A DNA stretch of 64,000 nucleotides from Vreelandella halophila (GCF_019903425.1 NZ_JACHUZ010000013.1:2052361-2116360), one strand, 5' to 3'. Positions 41,771 through 56,710 are shown, counted from the first letter of the stretch. The notes: generated from the sequence alone by a model not told the origin. Translations and numbers: made by a program.

Positions 41771-42666
41771 CCCACCGCCTCTGCCAGTGCCTGCTCAACA
41801 CTGGGGTACTGGAACACGAAACCGGATTCCAGAAGTCGCTCCGGCCGTGCTTTCTGGCCGGTGAGAAGCAGGCGGGCCATTTCCCCGAGGGCCAGCTTGA
41901 GCGCCACCGGCGGTACCGGCAGGCAGGCGGGGCGATTCAGGACTTGTGCCAGTGCCCGGGTGAACTCCGCATTGGTGACCGGCTCCGGGCCTGTCAGGTT
42001 GAAGGCCCCGCTGAGCTCAGGGGAGTCGAGCAGATGGATCAGCCCCTGGACCATGTCCTGCCGATGGATCCAGGGCATGTACTGGCGGCCATTACCGAGA
42101 CGTCCGCCCAGTCCGAGCCGGAACAGGGGCAGCATCTGCTGCAGGAAACCACCGTCACGGCCGATGACAAGGCCGGTACGGGAGAGACAGACCCGGGTAT
42201 CATCGCCCAGGCGGGTGGCGGATGCCTCCCAGGCGGCGCAAAGACGATGGGTGAACTCATCCCGGGGTTCCGTGGTTTCCGTTACGTCCGCGTCGCCCTG
42301 GTCGCCGTAGTAGCCCACTGCGGACCCGGAGATCATGGTTTCCGGGAGGGCATCGCGGCGCTGAAGCTGCGACACAAGCTCATCAGTGAGGGTAATGCGG
42401 CTGTCCCACAGGGCCTGTTTGCGCTGCTGCGTCCAGCGTTTCTCGGCGATGCCTTCACCCGCGAGGTTGATCACGGCATCAATGGTCGGGATGGCCGGTA
42501 TTTCGTCCATGCGGCGGATCACCTGTACCCGGCCGCATAGACGCTGGACCTCGGCCTCGTTCCGGCGGCTCAATACTGTCAGGTTACGGCCCTTGCTGTG
42601 GAGCTCATGGCAGAGCAGCTGACCGATGAAGCCGGTGCCGCCGGTGATCAGGATGTGCTGGTTCAT
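41767..42666 (-). CDS. TIGR01777-type SDR epimerase (YfcH-like)
   Basis: Extended short-chain dehydrogenase-like protein, 299 residues. The N-terminal nucleotide-binding motif ILITGGTGFIGQLLCHEL is intact, followed by INLAGEGIAEKRWTQQRKQA, which is characteristic of the YfcH/SDR39U1 group, then SGSAVGYYGDQGD and PWIHRQDMVQGLIHLLD. The C-terminal DUF1731-like part includes LPVPPVALKLALGEMARLLL and PERLLESGFVFQYP. The substrate is not known for most members. Cytoplasmic; it overlaps the secreted-protein gene downstream. Confidence 0.92.
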   Translation of the reverse strand: MNQHILITGGTGFIGQLLCHELHSKGRNLTVLSRRNEAEVQRLCGRVQVIRRMDEIPAIPTIDAVINLAGEGIAEKRWTQQRKQALWDSRITLTDELVSQLQRRDALPETMISGSAVGYYGDQGDADVTETTEPRDEFTHRLCAAWEASATRLGDDTRVCLSRTGLVIGRDGGFLQQMLPLFRLGLGGRLGNGRQYMPWIHRQDMVQGLIHLLDSPELSGAFNLTGPEPVTNAEFTRALAQVLNRPACLPVPPVALKLALGEMARLLLTGQKARPERLLESGFVFQYPSVEQALAEAVG

Positions 42667-42796
42667 AGGGTACTCCCTCTGTGGTTCAATCCATGCTGAA
42701 CCGGTGTCAATAGTGGCATCGGCAGGGGCGGCAGGCCAGGAAAAGGTTCACGAATCCCGCATGGTCGCGCCTGCTGTACGCTGATATCCTCCAGTT

Positions 42797-43399
42797 ATGT
42801 TCGAATGGCCCTACATTGTGGATTTCTGGTTCGGCTCCCTGGACAACGAGGGAGTGCCCGCCAAAGCCTACCGTGAGCAGTGGTTCACCGAGAGCCGGCG
42901 TTTCGATCGGGCCATGCGGCGGCGCTTTTCCTCCATGGTGCTGCTGGCCTCCGAAGAGGGGCTCGACCACTGGCGGAACGAGCCTGGCGGCGCCCTGGCA
43001 GAGATCCTGCTTCTGGATCAGTTCTCACGCAACATCTACCGCCGTACCGCCATGGCGTTCCGCAATGACCCTCTGGCCCAGCGCCTGGCACGCGAAGGCG
43101 TGGCCCAGGGTCGTGAACTGGCGCTCCCCCGCATTCAGCGGGCATTCTTCTATATGCCGTATCAGCACGCCGAGAACCGGGAGATCCAGCGCGAAGGAGT
43201 AGCCCTCTATGAGCAGCTGGAGAAAACGGCGGAGGGGCGCCTGCGGGATGTGCTGAGCGGATTCCACCGGAGTGCGCGTGAACACGCGGAAATCATCGAG
43301 CGTTTCGGGCGTTTCCCGCACCGGAACCAGGTGCTGGGGCGCCGGAGTACTGCTGCGGAAGCGGCGTTCCTGGAAGAGGGCGCCACTTTCGGTCAGTAG
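42797..43399 (+). CDS. DUF924 family protein
   Basis: 200 residues, mostly helical with TPR-like character. The DUF924 hallmarks are present: IVDFWFGSL at the N-terminus, QWF, LAEILLLDQFSRNIYRRTAM in the middle, and FFYMPYQHAENREIQ followed by FHRSAREHAEIIERFGRFPH RNQVLGR near the end. The biochemical role of the family is not established. Single gene, divergent from the SDR pair, with a 130-bp intergenic region upstream that shows no clear promoter boxes. Confidence 0.9.
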   Translation: MFEWPYIVDFWFGSLDNEGVPAKAYREQWFTESRRFDRAMRRRFSSMVLLASEEGLDHWRNEPGGALAEILLLDQFSRNIYRRTAMAFRNDPLAQRLAREGVAQGRELALPRIQRAFFYMPYQHAENREIQREGVALYEQLEKTAEGRLRDVLSGFHRSAREHAEIIERFGRFPHRNQVLGRRSTAAEAAFLEEGATFGQ

Positions 43400-43491
43400 T
43401 CGCCGCAGACAGCGCTATAACCGCCGGTTTCAAAGAAAATCAAAAATCGTCTATGCAGCCCATTGTTGATTGATGCGCTGTCACTTATTCT

Positions 43492-43520
43492 TTGCGCGCT
43501 GATTCAAGCCGCTCTATATA
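43492..43520 (+). promoter_or_regulatory. Possible promoter of the sulfate transport operon
   Basis: TTGCGC (43492-43497), a 17-bp spacer and TATATA (43515-43520) precede the binding-protein gene by 46 bp. The -35 is weak, which would fit an activator-dependent promoter such as CysB control, known for homologous operons; no CysB site is defined here. Confidence 0.4.
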
Positions 43521-43566
43521 CGTTTTGTGAATATCCTTTTCAGGACCGACCGGGAGTTTTCCGACG

Positions 43567-44598
43567 ATGCCCAATGTTTCCGTAGTGACCCTGAAGGCCC
43601 GCATGGGGCTCTGGTTCAGTGTGCTGGCGTTTGCTCTTCTGCTGGCCGGCCCCGCCTCCGCACAGGACCGGGAGCTCCTGAACTCCTCCTATGACATCGC
43701 CCGTGAACTCTTTGCTGAGTACAACAAGCTCTTCGCCGAGCACTGGGAAGAGAAAACCGGTGAGACGATCAATATCAAACAGTCGCATTCCGGTTCGTCC
43801 AAGCAGGCCCGTTCGATTCTGCAGGGCATGGATGCGGATGTGGTGACCTACAACCAGGTCACTGACGTGAACATTCTTGCTGAGCGTGGCAATCTGATCC
43901 CGGAAGACTGGGCATCACGGCTGCCCAACAACAGCTCGCCCTACTACTCGACCATGGCGTTCGTGGTGCGCGAGGGGAATCCGAAAAACATTGAGAACTG
44001 GGATGATCTGGTGCGTGAGGATGTGGAACTGATCATGCCGAATCCCAAGACCTCCGGCAACGGCCGCTACTCCTATCTGGCCGCCCTGGGGTATGCCCAG
44101 AATGAATTCGGGGATGACCAGGAGCGGATCGATGGCTTCATGAGTGACCTTCTGGGCCATGTGAAGGTGTTCGACTCCGGTGGCCGCAGTGCCACCACCA
44201 CCTTCGTCGAGCGTGGTCTGGGGGATGTGCTGATGACGTTCGAGTCCGAGGCAATGAACATCCCGGAACTCAACCCGGAGGAGAATCTTCAGGTTGTGGT
44301 TCCCGAGGTGAGCTTCCTGGCCGAGTTCCCGGTTGCCTGGATCGATGAGAACATCGAGAAGAAGGGCAATGAGAAAGTCGCCAAAGCCTACCTGGAACAC
44401 CTCTACTCCGAAGAGGCCCAGCGCATGCTCGCCGGCTTCAACTACCGGGTGCACAACGAGGCCGTGAAAGAGGACGTGGCGGATCAGTTTCCGGAGGTGA
44501 AGCTGATGCCCATCCAGGAGATTGCCGGTGACTGGGAGAGCGCCATGGAGACGCATTTCTCCAGTGGCGGCAAGCTGGACCAGCTTCAGCGCCGCTAG
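43567..44598 (+). CDS. cysP: Sulfate/thiosulfate-binding periplasmic protein
   Basis: Substrate-binding component of the sulfate ABC importer. 343 residues with a signal peptide (hydrophobic stretch about 15-30, cleavage after PASA before QDREL). Family blocks: LLNSSYDIARELFAEYNKLF, IKQSHSGSSKQARSILQGMD, ADVVTYNQVTDVN, NPKTSGNGRYSYLAALGYA, and GRSATTTFVERGLGDVLMTF. It could equally be named sbp; sequence alone does not separate sulfate from thiosulfate preference. First gene of the four-gene operon, 17 bp before cysT. Confidence 0.95.
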   Translation: MPNVSVVTLKARMGLWFSVLAFALLLAGPASAQDRELLNSSYDIARELFAEYNKLFAEHWEEKTGETINIKQSHSGSSKQARSILQGMDADVVTYNQVTDVNILAERGNLIPEDWASRLPNNSSPYYSTMAFVVREGNPKNIENWDDLVREDVELIMPNPKTSGNGRYSYLAALGYAQNEFGDDQERIDGFMSDLLGHVKVFDSGGRSATTTFVERGLGDVLMTFESEAMNIPELNPEENLQVVVPEVSFLAEFPVAWIDENIEKKGNEKVAKAYLEHLYSEEAQRMLAGFNYRVHNEAVKEDVADQFPEVKLMPIQEIAGDWESAMETHFSSGGKLDQLQRR

Positions 44599-44615
44599 GA
44601 GTATCCGTCTGATCC

Positions 44616-45491
44616 ATGGCTGACACCGACCAATCGGTACGTCCGCGGCGCGCGGGGGTACCCGTTTCCAGACGTGTGCTGCCGGGGTTCGGCCTGAGCC
44701 TCGGCGTTACGCTGTTCTTCATCAGTCTTGTGCTGCTGCTGCCGATATCCGGGCTGGTGATCCACACCGCGGGCATGGGCTGGGAGAAGTTCTGGTTTGT
44801 CGTGACGGACCCGCGCGTGGTGGCCTCCTATAAGGTCACGGTTCTGGCGGCTCTGGCGGCCTCACTGTTTAACTGTGTCTTCGGTCTGCTGATGGCCTGG
44901 GTGCTGGTGCGCTACGAATTCCCCGGCAAGCGCCTGCTGGATGCCATCATGGACCTGCCATTCGCGCTGCCGACGGCGGTGGCGGGTATTACCCTGGCGA
45001 CCCTTTTCTCGGAGAACGGCTGGTACGGGCGCTTCCTCGCGGAGTTCGGCATCGAGGTTGCCTATACCCCGCTGGGGATTGTGGTAGCGATGGCCTTTAC
45101 CAGCGTGCCCTTTGTAGTACGCACGGTTCAGCCGGTGCTGGAGGAACTGCCGCCTGAGGACGAGGAGGCGGCGGTCAGCCTTGGTGCTTCCGACTGGACC
45201 GTGTTCCGCCGCATTCTTTTTCCGGTTCTGTGGCCAGCACTGGTGACCGGGGGCGGGCTGTCGTTTGCGCGCAGCCTCGGTGAGTACGGGGCCGTTGTGT
45301 TCATTGCCGGCAACTCGCCCTATGTGAGCGAGGTGATCAGTCTGATGATCTTCGTGCGCCTGGAGGAGTATGACTTCGCGGCGGCCAGCGCCATCGCCTC
45401 GGTTGTGATGGGTGCGTCGCTGCTGTTGCTGCTGGCCATCAACGTCTGGCAGGGCCGTTACCTGAAGCGTCTTCACGGAGGCCGGGGATGA
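44616..45491 (+). CDS. cysT: Sulfate ABC transporter permease CysT (CysU)
   Basis: 291-residue inner-membrane permease with six predicted spans. It begins with a basic cytoplasmic tail, then VLPGFGLSLGVTLFFISLVL. The CysT blocks are DLPFALPTAVAGITLATLFS and, in the cytoplasmic coupling loop, EEAAVSLGASDWTVFRRILF (EAA motif contacting CysA), followed by SFARSLGEYGAVVFIAGN. It overlaps cysW by 4 bp. Forms the membrane channel together with CysW. Confidence 0.97.
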   Translation: MADTDQSVRPRRAGVPVSRRVLPGFGLSLGVTLFFISLVLLLPISGLVIHTAGMGWEKFWFVVTDPRVVASYKVTVLAALAASLFNCVFGLLMAWVLVRYEFPGKRLLDAIMDLPFALPTAVAGITLATLFSENGWYGRFLAEFGIEVAYTPLGIVVAMAFTSVPFVVRTVQPVLEELPPEDEEAAVSLGASDWTVFRRILFPVLWPALVTGGGLSFARSLGEYGAVVFIAGNSPYVSEVISLMIFVRLEEYDFAAASAIASVVMGASLLLLLAINVWQGRYLKRLHGGRG

Positions 45492-46315
45492 GTTCGAAAC
45501 CTCATCGCGTCGGCGATGGACCTGTGATTCGCCGCACCCTGATCGGGCTGGCCGTGGTCCTGACCGTCCTGTTTCTGTTCATGCCGCTGGTGGTGATCTT
45601 TACCCAGGCACTTGCCCAGGGCTGGGCCGGCTACATCGGCAACATCCTGGATGAATACACCCTGCATGCCATCGGTCTGACCCTGTTTGTGGCGCTGCTG
45701 ACCGTGCCGCTGAACACCGTTTTCGGGGTCTTCCTGGCATGGCTGGTAACGCGCTTCAGCTTCCCCGGGCGCCGGCTGCTTGCAACACTGATCGACATTC
45801 CCTTTGCCGTGTCACCGGTGGTCGCCGGTCTGCTTTATCTGCTGCTCTATGGCAGCAATGGCTGGGCAGGGCAGTGGCTCGGTCAGTACGACGTGGAACT
45901 GATGTTCGCCTGGCCCGGCATCGTGATGGTAACGGTTTTCGTGACCTGCCCCTTCGTGGCCCGGGAACTGATCCCACTGATGCAGCAGCAGGGCCGGGAC
46001 GAGGAGGAGGCCGCCGTGGTACTGGGCGCCAGCGGCTGGCAGCTGTTCCGGCGCGTCACGCTGCCCAACATCCGCTGGGCGCTGCTCTACGGGGTGATTC
46101 TCACCAATGCCCGGGCCGTGGGCGAGTTCGGCGCGGTGTCCGTGGTCTCCGGCAGCATCCGTGGCGAGACCAACACACTGCCGCTGCACGTTGAGCTGCT
46201 GTACCAGGATCAAAACATTGTGGGGGCGTTCACCGCGGCGTCGCTTCTGGCTGGCATCGCACTGATCACGCTGGCCGTCAAAACCATTGCGGAATGGCGT
46301 CAGAGTCGGGTCTGA
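45488..46315 (+). CDS. cysW: Sulfate ABC transporter permease CysW
   Basis: Second permease, 275 residues with six predicted spans. Diagnostic blocks are DIPFAVSPVVAGLLYLLLYG, TVFVTCPFVARELIPLMQQQ, the EAA loop EEEAAVVLGASGWQLFRRVT, and NARAVGEFGAVSVVSGSIRG ETNTLPLHVELLY. Start ATG overlaps the cysT stop (ATGA). cysA follows after 9 bp. Confidence 0.97.
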   Translation: MSSKPHRVGDGPVIRRTLIGLAVVLTVLFLFMPLVVIFTQALAQGWAGYIGNILDEYTLHAIGLTLFVALLTVPLNTVFGVFLAWLVTRFSFPGRRLLATLIDIPFAVSPVVAGLLYLLLYGSNGWAGQWLGQYDVELMFAWPGIVMVTVFVTCPFVARELIPLMQQQGRDEEEAAVVLGASGWQLFRRVTLPNIRWALLYGVILTNARAVGEFGAVSVVSGSIRGETNTLPLHVELLYQDQNIVGAFTAASLLAGIALITLAVKTIAEWRQSRV

Positions 46316-46324
46316 GGAGTTCTG

Positions 46325-47428
46325 ATGACGATCGAAATCGACGGGATCAACAAGTCTTTCGGGCAGTTCCAGGCGCTGCGCGACATCGACCTGACGATTC
46401 CAGACGGTCAGCTCACGGCGCTGCTGGGGCCCTCCGGCTCCGGCAAGACCACGCTGCTGCGCAGCATTGCCGGGCTCGAGAACCCCGACCGGGGGCGCAT
46501 CCTGTTCAGCGGCGAGGACGTGACCGGCCTGCATGTGCGTGAGCGGCGCGTGGGCTTCGTCTTCCAGCACTATGCACTCTTCCGGCATATGACCGTATCC
46601 GAGAATGTGGCCTTCGGGCTGAAGGTGCTGCCGCGCAGGGAGCGGCCCTCGAAACGGGAAATCCGCAGGCGGGTGCACGAGCTTCTGGAAATGGTTCAGC
46701 TCGATCACCTGGCAGGGCGCTATCCCGCCCAGCTCTCGGGTGGCCAGAAGCAGCGTATTGCCCTGGCAAGGGCCATGGCCAGGCGCCCGGAGATCCTCCT
46801 GCTGGATGAGCCCTTCGGAGCGCTGGATGCCAAGGTCCGCAAGGAGCTTCGGCGGTGGCTGCGTTCCCTGCATGACGAGCTGCATTTCACCAGCGTATTC
46901 GTGACCCACGACCAGGAGGAGGCGCTGGAGCTCTCTGACCAGGTGGTGGTGATGCGCCAGGGGGGAGTGGAGCAGGTGGATTCGCCGCTGGCGCTCTATT
47001 CCCAGCCGGAAAGCCGCTTTGTGTTCAATTTTCTGGGGCAGGTCAACGCGCTTCCCGGTGCGATTTCAGGGGGTGTGCTGCGCCAGGGAGACGCCTGGGT
47101 GAGGCTGCCCGAAAGCTGTGATGACGATGACGCTGAACTCTACCTTCGCCCCCACGAAGTGAGGTTGACGCAGGAGCCGTCACGGGATGCCCACCTGCCA
47201 TTCCGGATCGAGGCGATCAACGTGATCGGTGCGGAGGTGCGCGTTGAGCTCAGGCCGGATGGCTGGGAGTCCCAGGAACTGTGGGAAGTGGGCATCACCC
47301 ACAGCGCCTTCAACGCCCGCCAGCCGAAGCGTGGTGATCGCTGTTATGCGGTGCCGGACGTGGGCCACCTGTTCTGCGATCACCTGAGTGAGCCGAAGAC
47401 CCTGAGCTGGTATGAGGCGGCCGGATAG
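46325..47428 (+). CDS. cysA: Sulfate ABC transporter ATPase CysA
   Basis: Energy-coupling subunit, 367 residues. Walker [10 protein letters not shown] (about 38-46), Q loop [10 protein letters not shown], signature [20 protein letters not shown], Walker [13 protein letters not shown], and switch His in [11 protein letters not shown]-terminal TOBE-like regulatory domain (about 240-350) contains [17 protein letters not shown] site precedes ATG 46325. It ends one base before the convergent oxidoreductase gene stop, with no room for a separate terminator. Confidence 0.98.
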   Translation: MTIEIDGINKSFGQFQALRDIDLTIPDGQLTALLGPSGSGKTTLLRSIAGLENPDRGRILFSGEDVTGLHVRERRVGFVFQHYALFRHMTVSENVAFGLKVLPRRERPSKREIRRRVHELLEMVQLDHLAGRYPAQLSGGQKQRIALARAMARRPEILLLDEPFGALDAKVRKELRRWLRSLHDELHFTSVFVTHDQEEALELSDQVVVMRQGGVEQVDSPLALYSQPESRFVFNFLGQVNALPGAISGGVLRQGDAWVRLPESCDDDDAELYLRPHEVRLTQEPSRDAHLPFRIEAINVIGAEVRVELRPDGWESQELWEVGITHSAFNARQPKRGDRCYAVPDVGHLFCDHLSEPKTLSWYEAAG

Positions 47429-47429
47429 C

Positions 47430-48440
47430 TCAGACGTTCAGCACAATCTTGCCCACGTGCTGTGCTGACGTCAGGTGATTCAGGGCTTCCTCATACGCCA
47501 TCCAGTCGAACTCGGAATCGATGACCGGCGTCATTCCGGTGCGCTCAATGGCGTCGCAGAGCTGCTTCAGTGTGCTGGTGGGGCCGGCCGCGATACCGCG
47601 CACCCGGGCATGGGCCTGAAGGATCTGCAGTGGGTTGATCTGCCCCTCTTTCCCGCCGAGATACCCGATCACATTGATCTGGCCGCCCACGGCCAGGGCT
47701 GACAGTGACTGTGAGAAGGTGCCGGGGCCACCCACCTCGAGGATATGATCGACCCCATGGCCACCGGTAACGGCGATGACCTCGTCGGCCCAGTCCGGTG
47801 TGCTGAGATAGTTGATGGTTGCCTTGGCGCCATGATGGCGGGCCAGTGCGAGCTTGGCCTCGCTTGAGGACAGGACAATGGCCTGGGCCCCGTGCATCCG
47901 TGCAATCTGGAGGGCAAACATGGAGACCCCGCCGGTGCCCTGGATCAATACCCGGTCACCCGCCTGGATACTGCCTTCAGTAACCAGCGCCTGCCAGGCA
48001 GTAACCCCGGCACAGGGGAGGGTGGCTGCCTGGGCGAAATCAAGGTGCTGAGGGGCTTTGACCAGACCCTGCTGCGGCAGTACCCGGTATTCACCCAGCA
48101 TGCCGTTTAGTGGGCCGCCGAGCGTCTCCGCGTGCAGCGAATCCGCCAATGGTCCCGAATGCCAGCCCTGCCAGAAACTGGCAATAACGGCGTCGCCGGC
48201 GTCGAAGGCGGTTACCCCCGGACCTGTTTCCACAACCTCCCCGGCGCCGTCGGAGAGCGGGACCAGACCAGGGCCGTAAACGGTATGATACTGGCCATTG
48301 ATGACTTCCCAGTCGCGGTAATTGAGCGCTGCGGCTCTGACCCGGATCAGCACCTCGCCATGGCCGGGCGTGGGGATGTCGCAGGTGTGGACTTCAAGGT
48401 TGTCCGTGCCGAATGATGACCCGAGGCGGATCTGTTTCAT
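47430..48440 (-). CDS. MDR-type NAD(P)-dependent alcohol/quinone oxidoreductase
   Basis: Medium-chain dehydrogenase/reductase, 336 residues from ATG 48440 (MKQIRLGSSFGTDNLEVHTC); the longer frame upstream lacks support. GroES-like N-terminal domain (PGHGEVLIRVRAAALNYRDW, GAGEVVETGPGV) and Rossmann domain (LIQGTGGVSMFALQIARMHG about 162-181). The catalytic Zn His of true alcohol dehydrogenases is not in the usual GHE context, so a zinc-free reductase is likely. Substrate unknown. Convergent with cysA. Confidence 0.88.
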   Translation of the reverse strand: MKQIRLGSSFGTDNLEVHTCDIPTPGHGEVLIRVRAAALNYRDWEVINGQYHTVYGPGLVPLSDGAGEVVETGPGVTAFDAGDAVIASFWQGWHSGPLADSLHAETLGGPLNGMLGEYRVLPQQGLVKAPQHLDFAQAATLPCAGVTAWQALVTEGSIQAGDRVLIQGTGGVSMFALQIARMHGAQAIVLSSSEAKLALARHHGAKATINYLSTPDWADEVIAVTGGHGVDHILEVGGPGTFSQSLSALAVGGQINVIGYLGGKEGQINPLQILQAHARVRGIAAGPTSTLKQLCDAIERTGMTPVIDSEFDWMAYEEALNHLTSAQHVGKIVLNV

Positions 48441-48654
48441 GGTGAGCCTTCCCTTTTCGTGAATGAATAATTGCCCAGTACCTTCAGGACGCACGCTTCA
48501 TGCCATTTCTCCGATTACCGGGCTTTGATTGGCAAAACAGCGGGTTGTGACCGCAGGGCAGTGGCAGGTGTCATTATCCTCCTTCAGAGGTGCAAAACGG
48601 GAGTTCGAAATGCAATGCGACACCGCTTGCGGGATGATAATCTGAAAAGATCTA

Positions 48655-48682
48655 TTGACGCCTGCCTGCGCATGAGTACAAT
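48655..48682 (+). promoter_or_regulatory. Promoter of tRNA-Gly
   Basis: TTGACG (48655-48660), 16-bp spacer, TACAAT (48677-48682), 41 bp before the tRNA 5' end. The rest of the 283-bp gap 48441-48723 shows no gene or other clear signal. Confidence 0.75.
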
Positions 48683-48723
48683 ACACAGCCGTTGTTCAGG
48701 GCAACACAGGCCCGGCATCCAAA

Positions 48724-48799
<76 letters not shown>

Positions 48800-48811
48800 A
48801 ATTCCCTTCAG

Positions 48812-48845
48812 AAGCCCGGCCCAGAGCCGGGTTTCTGTGTTTTCA
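48812..48845 (+). terminator. Intrinsic terminator after tRNA-Gly
   Basis: AAGCCCGGC (48812-48820) pairs with GCCGGGTTT (48826-48834) around loop CCAGA, followed by CTGTGTTTTC. It is 13 bp after the tRNA CCA end and 63 bp before cheV. Confidence 0.75.
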
Positions 48846-48907
48846 GCCCCCTTCCTCTGTCGCTCAGCTACACTGTGCGGAGAATTCCTGGCCCTTCGGA
48901 GGCATCT

Positions 48908-49836
48908 ATGGCGGGACTGCTTGATAATGTGGACCAGCGCACGCGCCTGGTTGGGCGCAACCGGCTGGAATTGCTGCTCTTCCGGCTACATGGTCGCCAG
49001 CTGTTCGCGATCAACGTGTTCAAGGTCCGCGAAGTCATCCGCATGCCGAAACTCACCGCGATTCCCCATCGTCATCCAGTCGTTGAGGGTGTGACGCATC
49101 TTCGGGGTACCACGGTTCCGGTAATCAACCTCGGGGCGGCAATCGGTATGAAGCCCCAGGAGGTTGCCGACGATGCGAGCCTGATCATCACCGAGTATAA
49201 CCGCCGAACCCAGGCGTTTCTGATCGGTGGTGTTGAACGGATCCTGAACATGAACTGGGAAGAGATTGAATCACCGCCGAAAACCACAGGGCGAGGGCAT
49301 TACCTGACCGCGATCACCCGCCATGAGGAAAAGCTGGTGGAGATCATTGATGTGGAGAAGGTACTGTCCGAGATCGTGCCCTACACAACCTCGCTTTCCG
49401 AAGGGCTGGTCGATGAAGACGTCATCGCATCGGCTCAGGGTAAGCGGATTCTGGTGGTGGATGATTCCCCGGTGGCGCTGAACCAGGCGCGTGATACCAT
49501 CGAGCAGCTCGGGATCGAGGTGGTAACAGCGGGCAATGGGGCCGAGGGGCTTGCGCGGCTGCAGACCATGGCGCAGAACGGCGAAATCGACCAGCTGCTG
49601 ATGGTGATCACCGATGCCGAAATGCCCGAAATGGACGGCTACCGCCTGACCACCGAGATCCGTGAGGATTCACGGCTTAAGCATCTGCATGTGGCCCTGC
49701 ACACCTCGCTGAGCGGGGACTTCAACCAGGCCATGGTGGACCGTGTGGGCTGTGACGACTTTCTCTCCAAGTTCCGCCCCGATGAGCTGGCGGAGCTTGT
49801 CCAGAACTATCTGCGCAGGGTGTCTGACACTGATTC

Positions 49837-49840
<4 letters not shown>
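48908..49840 (+). CDS. cheV: Chemotaxis coupling protein CheV (CheW-receiver)
   Basis: Adaptor linking chemoreceptors to CheA, with a phosphorylatable receiver. 310 residues from ATG 48908 (AGLLDNVDQRTRLVGRNRLE). The CheW-like domain (about 20-160) has LFAINVFKVREVIRMPKL and HLRGTTVPVINL. The receiver domain (about 180-300) has VVDDSPVALNQARDTIEQLG, the phospho-acceptor Asp in VITDAEMPEMDGYRL, and LSKFRPDEL containing the conserved Lys. It overlaps uup by 4 bp, an unusual partner. Motility role fits the flagellar operon in this window. Confidence 0.96.
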
Positions 49841-51774
<1,934 letters not shown>

Positions 51775-51776
51775 TA

Positions 51777-52211
51777 TCAGCCGCCGATGCGCACCGCCAG
51801 CACGTCGCAGGGTGAGCCGTGCAGCACGGAGTTGGCGGTGGAGCCGAGCAGAAGCTGGATACCATGGCGGCCATGGCTGCCAATCACGATCAGATCGGAA
51901 CCGTGCTCCTCCGCCTGCCTGCGTACTTCCGATCCCGGGCGGCCAACCACCACACGACGGTTCCCGGGGCTGACCCCGAATTCGTCGCCATACTCATCCA
52001 GTTTGCTGCGCGCATTGTCCTCAAGCTGCTGCTGGAGGTCGCTGAGATCCAGCGGCAGATCGCCGCCATAGGCGTATCCCACGGGTTCGACCACGTGCAG
52101 AAGCTCCAGTGTCGCTGAGTTGCTCTCCGCCAGGTGTTTGGCCTTGCGCAGCACTTCCGGTGCTTCTTCGGTCAGGTCGATGGCAACCAGGATGTGTTGG
52201 TAATCACTCAT
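51777..52211 (-). CDS. Universal stress protein (UspA family)
   Basis: 144-residue cytoplasmic Usp-fold protein. It begins YQHILVAIDLTEEAPEVLRKA and ends with the ATP-binding type loop LIVIGSHGRHGIQLLLGSTANSVLHGSPCDVLAVR, the GxxGxxxxxxGS(T)xxxV pattern of nucleotide-binding UspA/UspFG members. Its stop lies 2 bp after the convergent uup stop. An AGGATCC-like site precedes ATG 52211. The stress signal is unknown. Confidence 0.94.
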   Translation of the reverse strand: MSDYQHILVAIDLTEEAPEVLRKAKHLAESNSATLELLHVVEPVGYAYGGDLPLDLSDLQQQLEDNARSKLDEYGDEFGVSPGNRRVVVGRPGSEVRRQAEEHGSDLIVIGSHGRHGIQLLLGSTANSVLHGSPCDVLAVRIGG

Positions 52212-52231
52212 AGGGGATCCTCCGTGGGCCT

Positions 52232-53095
52232 TCAGGCTGATTTGAGGCGTTCAATGGCCTGCTCCAGATTCTCAATGATGCTGGTGGAGTAGCGGTTGAT
52301 CACAAACGCCACATTCTTCTCATCATATTCGATGTAGGAGCCACGAATGAAGCGCCATTTGCTGTTGACGTCAGACAGGGTGGCATCAATCGCCTGGTTG
52401 TCACCCAGACGGTTGCGGAGCTCCTCCAGGTTGCCCTCGAACTCCCTGGCCAGATCGTCCAGAGACTGCTCCGAATCGGCGCCCTGGAACACCTGCGCCA
52501 CGGATGAAGAGGAGCGTGCCGAGTAGCGCGTAACCATCATAGCCATGGTGATGGACGCTTCCCGGGCCAGTTCCAGGTCGGTGACGGTAGGAGTTGTTTC
52601 CTGGCCGGCTACCTGGTTGTAGATCTCCTCTGACAGCACGCTCAGGTTCTGCGCCTGGTTGGCCATGTCCGACAGCAGGCGCAGGTCCGGGTAGCCGGAG
52701 CCGCGCACGTCTTCGATGTTGGTGTCCATCTGGTCCTGGAAGGCCGTGTAGGCACTGCGCAGATCCTCCAGCTCGGAGCCAGTGAGGGATTCCCCGGCCA
52801 GCTCGCCGATTTCCCCGAGCAGGGCATCCGAGCGTTCCATGTTACCGTTGATCTCGGAAATCAGTTCCTCCTCCGGGTCCATGCTGTAGTTGTAGTAGTC
52901 ATTAAGTGCCATGAAATTGCTCAGGCGGAAGCGGTGGATCCGGTCCAGCAGCTGCTCCGCCATGGCCTCGCTCTCGTTTTCCGCTTCGCTGCTGCCGTCC
53001 GTCTGCTGGCTGTGGGCGGGCGAAGAGCCCAGCGCAAGCAGCGCCAGGGCAAGGAAGGTGGTCAGCAGCGGGATTCGCAGAATGGCTGTCATCAT
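52232..53095 (-). CDS. Periplasmic helical protein of unknown function
   Basis: 287 residues from tandem ATG codons at 53095/53092. A Sec signal peptide (ILRIPLLTTFLALALLALGS, cleavage near AHS-QQTDG) is followed by an acidic, low-complexity stretch (SSEAENESEAMAEQ) and long helices, probably coiled coil, throughout (for example LLDRIHRFRLSNFMALNDYY and SEQSLDDLAREFEGNLEELR). No cysteines in the mature part and no lipobox seen. I do not recognise the family. Divergent from fadB; the uspA-like gene lies 20 bp downstream on the same strand. Confidence 0.75.
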   Translation of the reverse strand: MMTAILRIPLLTTFLALALLALGSSPAHSQQTDGSSEAENESEAMAEQLLDRIHRFRLSNFMALNDYYNYSMDPEEELISEINGNMERSDALLGEIGELAGESLTGSELEDLRSAYTAFQDQMDTNIEDVRGSGYPDLRLLSDMANQAQNLSVLSEEIYNQVAGQETTPTVTDLELAREASITMAMMVTRYSARSSSSVAQVFQGADSEQSLDDLAREFEGNLEELRNRLGDNQAIDATLSDVNSKWRFIRGSYIEYDEKNVAFVINRYSTSIIENLEQAIERLKSA

Positions 53096-53226
53096 GTCGG
53101 GTTAGTCTCCACCGTTGTAGTCTGTGTTCAGGATTGTGGCCACAGTGTAGCAAGCTTTCACATTCTTCCAATCCAGAGAGGGGCGCATCTGGGGTTCATG
53201 TTGTAGGATGGCGGCGCATAAACAAA

Positions 53227-53245
53227 TTGACAAACGCTCGGTTTT
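53227..53245 (+). promoter_or_regulatory. Possible fadB promoter with PsrA-like repeat
   Basis: A perfect TTGACA (53227-53232) overlaps CAAAC-N5-GTTTT (53231-53245), which resembles the GAAAC...GTTTC dyads bound by PsrA-type fatty-acid regulators in Pseudomonas. No good -10 is seen at the right distance and the half-site spacing is one base longer than the usual range, so this is tentative. Confidence 0.35.
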
Positions 53246-53336
53246 TTCTCATCGTTGGCGCCGGATTCAAACGACTGTATGAATTTGGATCGCGTTACGG
53301 CCAGCGACGTACCAATCACAACCTGGAGAACAGTTG

Positions 53337-56692
<3,356 letters not shown>

Positions 56693-56710
56693 TCCGCTTC
56701 CAAGCCCTCA

